Below are positions 61,068-64,000 of a stretch of 64,000 nt of DNA, piece by piece; within the stretch, counting starts at the first letter, position 1, and the number at the start of each line of letters is the position of its first letter. The position numbers and the translations under genes are program-made. Source of the stretch: Paenibacillus sp. JJ-223 (GTDB lineage Bacteria; Bacillota; Bacilli; Paenibacillales; Paenibacillaceae); NCBI RefSeq assembly GCF_927798175.1, contig NZ_CAKMMP010000012.1:151446-215445 (forward strand). Direction: 5' to 3'. A model generated the notes under the pieces. That model searched no databases, was not told where the DNA came from, and worked only from the letters and a program-made list of their open reading frames with translations.

Positions 61068-61700
61068 TCACTTCACCCAGGCCAGGGCCAAACCATCGTA
61101 ATCCGGCAGCATCGTGGTCACGAGGCGCGGGTCGCTGGCCATCTGTTCGTTGAAACGGCGCACGGCGAGCACGGCCGGGCCTTGCTTGTCCGGATTCAAC
61201 GTACGGCCTCGCAGGAAGCAATTGTCGCCTACGATGACCGTTCCCGGACGGGCCAGCCGGATTGCGTAATCGAGATAAACCGGATAGTTTTCCTTGTCCG
61301 CATCGATGAAAACGAAATCGAACGTGCGCCCTTCCTCTTCGAGCCGCTGCAAGCTGTCTGCGGCAGGACCGATGCGATACTCCACTTTATCTCCGAAACC
61401 GCCTTCTTCCAGATGGCCTTTCGCCATCGCTGCGTAAGCTTCTTTCAATTCGAGCGAGGTCAGCTTGCCGCCTTCCCCCAAGCCGCGGGCCAGGCAGATG
61501 CCGCTATACCCTCCCAGAGCCCCGATTTCGAGAATGGCCGAAGCGCCGGATGTTTTCGCCAGGAAAGTCAGCAAACGGCCGTACGCCGGGGCAATGGACA
61601 CTTCAGGCATCCCGCTCGCCCGAATGGCCTCCTTCACTTTCAACAAGAGCTCATCCTCTTGATATAATTGATTCACATATTCGTCAGGTGTCAAATTCAC
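61068..61700 (-). CDS. SAM-dependent O-methyltransferase (YrrM/caffeoyl-CoA-type fold)
   Basis: The protein is 210 aa with a GTG start after GAGGATATT. ILEIGALGGYSGICLARGL is the SAM motif I, FDFVFIDADKENYPVYLDYA carries metal ligands, and VGDNCFLRG follows. This is the class that methylates catechols or tRNA hydroxyuridine (TrmR/YrrM in Bacillus). Sequence alone does not separate the two. Confidence 0.88.
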   Translation of the reverse strand: MNLTPDEYVNQLYQEDELLLKVKEAIRASGMPEVSIAPAYGRLLTFLAKTSGASAILEIGALGGYSGICLARGLGEGGKLTSLELKEAYAAMAKGHLEEGGFGDKVEYRIGPAADSLQRLEEEGRTFDFVFIDADKENYPVYLDYAIRLARPGTVIVGDNCFLRGRTLNPDKQGPAVLAVRRFNEQMASDPRLVTTMLPDYDGLALAWVK

Positions 61701-61754
61701 CGCAATATCCTCCCTCGGACACTTGGACCGCTTTCCATCTGCATGCCAATGTTC

Positions 61755-61760
61755 TATAAT
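61755..61760 (+). promoter_or_regulatory. -10 of the small ORF/THUMP methyltransferase transcript
   Basis: TATAAT at 61755-61760, with TTTCCA 17 nt upstream (61732-61737) as a weak -35. Confidence 0.55.
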
Positions 61761-61791
61761 GAATGTTTGTTATTGATACAGGCGGTTAAGC

Positions 61792-61914
61792 TTGAATACA
61801 TACCGCATTACTCATTGTAAGTTTTTTCACGGCAAGCGGCAAGGCCGCACCGTCTACTATACGGCATCGGAAAGGCATATTTCCTTCCAGCCTGAAATGG
61901 AGTTGAATATTTAG
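61792..61914 (+). CDS. Possible 40-aa protein immediately upstream of the THUMP methyltransferase
   Basis: TTG 61792 follows AGGCGG. The frame ends TAG two bases before the ATG of the next gene. The peptide is basic, with one Cys (ITHCKFFHGKRQGRTVYYTA) and then SERHISFQPEMELNI. It lies within a short leader after a TATAAT, where a coding function is more likely than chance. The next gene has no well-placed ribosome binding site of its own (GGAG is 14 nt off), which would fit coupling. Confidence 0.45.
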   Translation: MNTYRITHCKFFHGKRQGRTVYYTASERHISFQPEMELNI

Positions 61915-61916
61915 CA

Positions 61917-63065
61917 ATGGCTCAATTGCAATTGATCGCCACCTCGGCGATGGGGCTTGAGGCGGTCGTCGCCAGGGAACTGAAAGAACTAGGATACGAG
62001 GATGTCAAGACAGAGAACGGGCGGGTCACGTTTACAGGGGATTACATCGACATTTGCCGCTGCAATCTGTGGCTGAGAAGCTCGGATCGGGTGCTCGTCA
62101 AAATGGGCGAATTCGATGCGACCACATTCGACGAATTGTTCGAAGGGACCAAGGCGCTCCCATGGGAAGAATGGATTCCGGCAAACGGCGAATTCCCTGT
62201 CGAAGGGCGTTCCCACAAATCCCAACTGAGCAGCGTGCCCGCGGCCCAAGGGATCGTCAAAAAAGCGATCGTCGAAAAACTGAAGCTGACGCATCGCACG
62301 GAGTGGTTTCCCGAAAATGGCGCGAGATACGTGATCGAGGTATCTCTTCTCAACGATCGCGCCCTGCTTACGCTGGACACGACAGGTGCAGGGCTCCATA
62401 AACGCGGGTATCGCAAACTGGTAACGGAAGCACCGCTCAAGGAAACGCTCGCGGCCGCGCTAATCCAGCTCAGCCGTTGGAACGTGAATCGCCCGTTCTA
62501 TGATCCGTGCTGCGGTTCGGGCACGATGCTCATCGAAGCGGCCATGATCGGCTGGAATATTGCGCCGGGACTGCGCCGTTCCTTCAATGCGGAACATTGG
62601 GGCGTCGTTCCGCCAGAACTGTGGGAACAGGCCCGCGAGGAAGCCTTCGATGCCGTTCAAGACGACGTGCCGCTGCAAATTGCCGGCAGCGATATCGATC
62701 CGGAAGCCATCGAAGTCGCCAAAGCAGCCGTCAAGAGCGCCGGCTTCGCCAAAGACATTCAGCTCAGCGTGATGCCTGCGCATCGCGCAAGACCACAGGG
62801 AGAATATGGCGTGTTAATGACCAATCCTCCTTATGGCGAACGTCTTGGCGACGACAAGGAAGTCGAGAAACTCATTCGTTCTCTCGGACGCTCCGCCCTG
62901 GAAATGCCGACATGGTCCTTTTTTGCGATCACGTCCACCAAATCGTTCGAGCATTATTTCGGCCGGAAAGCGGACAAACGGCGCAAGCTGTTCAACGGAC
63001 GCATTGAGACCCAATTTTACCAATATCTCGGCCCATTGCCGCCGCGCGGACCTAAACCCGAATAA
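61917..63065 (+). CDS. THUMP-domain RNA guanine-N2 methyltransferase (RlmL/YpsC type)
   Basis: The protein is 382 aa. The N-terminal ferredoxin-like/THUMP region (about 1-160) is followed by a SAM domain: FYDPCCGSGTMLIEAAMIG (motif I) and VLMTNPPYGERLG, the NPPY catalytic motif for exocyclic amine methylation. It matches B. subtilis YpsC and the N-half of RlmL, predicted to methylate 23S rRNA G2445; TrmN-like tRNA activity is the alternative. Confidence 0.9.
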   Translation: MAQLQLIATSAMGLEAVVARELKELGYEDVKTENGRVTFTGDYIDICRCNLWLRSSDRVLVKMGEFDATTFDELFEGTKALPWEEWIPANGEFPVEGRSHKSQLSSVPAAQGIVKKAIVEKLKLTHRTEWFPENGARYVIEVSLLNDRALLTLDTTGAGLHKRGYRKLVTEAPLKETLAAALIQLSRWNVNRPFYDPCCGSGTMLIEAAMIGWNIAPGLRRSFNAEHWGVVPPELWEQAREEAFDAVQDDVPLQIAGSDIDPEAIEVAKAAVKSAGFAKDIQLSVMPAHRARPQGEYGVLMTNPPYGERLGDDKEVEKLIRSLGRSALEMPTWSFFAITSTKSFEHYFGRKADKRRKLFNGRIETQFYQYLGPLPPRGPKPE

Positions 63066-63129
63066 AACGAGAGCATGGTTCGGTTGGCACTGCGATCAAC
63101 CGCAACCGGTGCAGGTCCCTCTTAGCCGG

Positions 63130-63160
63130 CCCTTGCCTTCCTCAGGCAAGGGCTTTTTTC
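63130..63160 (+). terminator. Terminator of the THUMP methyltransferase gene
   Basis: CCCTTGCC-TTCCTCA-GGCAAGGG followed by CTTTTTT. Confidence 0.92.
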
Positions 63161-63289
63161 GTCCCGCTGCGGCACCGATGATCGCGATCTTCTCATACCT
63201 TGCCCCCCTTGAGAGCTCCTCCACATATCCAGACACAGCGTTACCCATCCTATGAATGGGAGAGATAACCTTCGTCTATTTCCGCCCGG

Positions 63290-63317
63290 TTGAAATGGAG
63301 TGAGGCCGCGCTATAAT
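63290..63317 (+). promoter_or_regulatory. Promoter of the LTA synthase-like gene
   Basis: TTGAAA (63290-63295), 16-nt spacer, TATAAT (63312-63317). Confidence 0.78.
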
Positions 63318-63374
63318 GAATGGAGTCCCGTTTTACACTGCGTTAACAAATGAATTTACAGGAGGAACATCATC

Positions 63375-64000
63375 GTGGTCCTTACCCGGTCAACACCGAG
63401 CGGCATGCTGCGCAAACTGCTGAACCATCCGCTGACGATTTACCTTGTGTTTCTGGCACTCATCCTATTCAAACTGATCTGGCTGCATCACAATCTGCAT
63501 GCATACAACATTACGATGGACTTTTTTGACAAAGTGATCGCCGTGGGTTCCCTGCTGCTTGTCTCCTTCTGGACCTGGTGGCTTCCGCCCAAAGGCAGAA
63601 TGGCAGGACTTGTCCTGCTGCACCTGTTCCTCACGGCGCTGATTTATGCGGATATGGTCTACTATCGGTATTTCCAAGACTTTTTGACCATTCCTGTGCT
63701 TATGCAAGCCGGACAAGTCAATGCGCTGGGAGACAGCATCGTCACGCTGCTTCATGTTAGCGACATCTTGTTTTTTGCCGACTGGCTGCTCGTCATCCCA
63801 TATGGCATCATCGTTCTCTTTGGTCGTCGCTCTCCACGGCATTACAGCCTGCACGCCTTCGAGAGCTCTTCAGTTCAAACGAAAGGGACTCGCAGGCAAA
63901 CGCGCATTCGCCGATTCGCGTCGGGCTGCATCGCCCTTGTGCTTGGAATAGGCCTGGCTGTCGGGCCAATTTATTATTACAGCCAGACCTGGGCAAAAGG
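63375..64000 (+). CDS. LTA synthase-family protein, N-terminal part (runs off the window)
   Basis: GTG 63375 stands 9 nt after GGAGG. The frame is open to the window end, giving 208 residues. Five transmembrane helices with the LtaS-like start (LVFLALILFKLIWLHHNLHAYNI...), YADMVYYRYFQDFLTIPVLMQAGQVNALGDSI and the last helix IALVLGIGLAVGPIYY. The sulfatase-like glycerophosphate transferase domain must follow outside the window. It polymerises or primes lipoteichoic acid from phosphatidylglycerol. Assignment rests on the membrane part only. Confidence 0.85.
   Translation, partial: MVLTRSTPSGMLRKLLNHPLTIYLVFLALILFKLIWLHHNLHAYNITMDFFDKVIAVGSLLLVSFWTWWLPPKGRMAGLVLLHLFLTALIYADMVYYRYFQDFLTIPVLMQAGQVNALGDSIVTLLHVSDILFFADWLLVIPYGIIVLFGRRSPRHYSLHAFESSSVQTKGTRRQTRIRRFASGCIALVLGIGLAVGPIYYYSQTWAK

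Overview
The window reads as chromosome of a low-to-mid GC Gram-positive (Firmicutes) of the Paenibacillus/Bacillus type. The signs are strong AAGGAGG-type ribosome binding sites, frequent TTG and GTG starts, sigma-A promoters, hairpin-plus-T-run terminators, and many products matching Bacillus families (Xpt, HemEHY, YtpB, YugP, YitT, YesL, PepF, RelQ, Tpx, CshA). The genus is inferred from the gene set and was not tested by any search. The region is ordinary core and near-core chromosome: I see no insertion sequences, phage genes, integrases, CRISPR array or toxin-antitoxin block.

Layout. 1-5.6 kb: end of a lipoprotein phosphodiesterase, tRNA-Leu(CAG), a c-di-AMP (ydaO/yuaA) riboswitch controlling a secreted NlpC/P60 hydrolase, small hypothetical genes, xpt and a YkvI-like transporter. 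5.7-13.5 kb: a glycosyltransferase, then a cluster with two RsmF-type rRNA methyltransferase paralogues and an RsuA pseudouridine synthase, plus MBL, GNAT and HAD enzymes. 13.7-19.5 kb: membrane thioredoxin, DUF309 overlapping a RelQ-type alarmone synthetase, pyrD, a 45-codon membrane peptide, an L,D-transpeptidase and ferredoxin. 19.6-24.2 kb: dinB, cimA, a TlpA/ResA reductase and a JAMM peptidase. 24.2-29.9 kb: amtB followed on the same strand by a DUF294 nucleotidyltransferase and a DnaQ-like exonuclease, then MerR, YugP and LysR genes. 30-35 kb: rhomboid protease, tpx, DUF1499, a 6S-like RNA, YesL and cshA. 35-47.3 kb: YitT, three multidrug-type transporters, pfkA, a YtpB terpene synthase, cspA, pepF with two starts, LapA and an M42 peptidase. 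47.6-54.2 kb: Uup ABC-F, TetR, DUF92, FAH, GDPD and CapA. 54.4-64 kb: a 45-bp direct repeat, hemEHY, an MFS exporter, a secreted asparaginase with a perfect GlnR/TnrA box, an O-methyltransferase, a THUMP RNA methyltransferase and the start of an LTA synthase.

How the genes connect. Nitrogen control is the clearest regulatory theme: amtB and the type II asparaginase, 32 kb apart, each carry a GlnR/TnrA-type operator. Cell-envelope functions recur (NlpC/P60, L,D-transpeptidase, CapA, LTA synthase, glycosyltransferase). Several gene pairs overlap by 1-14 bp (rsmF-rsuA, relQ-DUF309, DUF294-dnaQ, hemE-hemH-hemY), indicating translational coupling. The most rewarding non-coding feature is the 6S-like RNA at about 31.87-32.11 kb. 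Nothing here clearly amounts to a wholly new biological system; the strongest leads are listed as findings.
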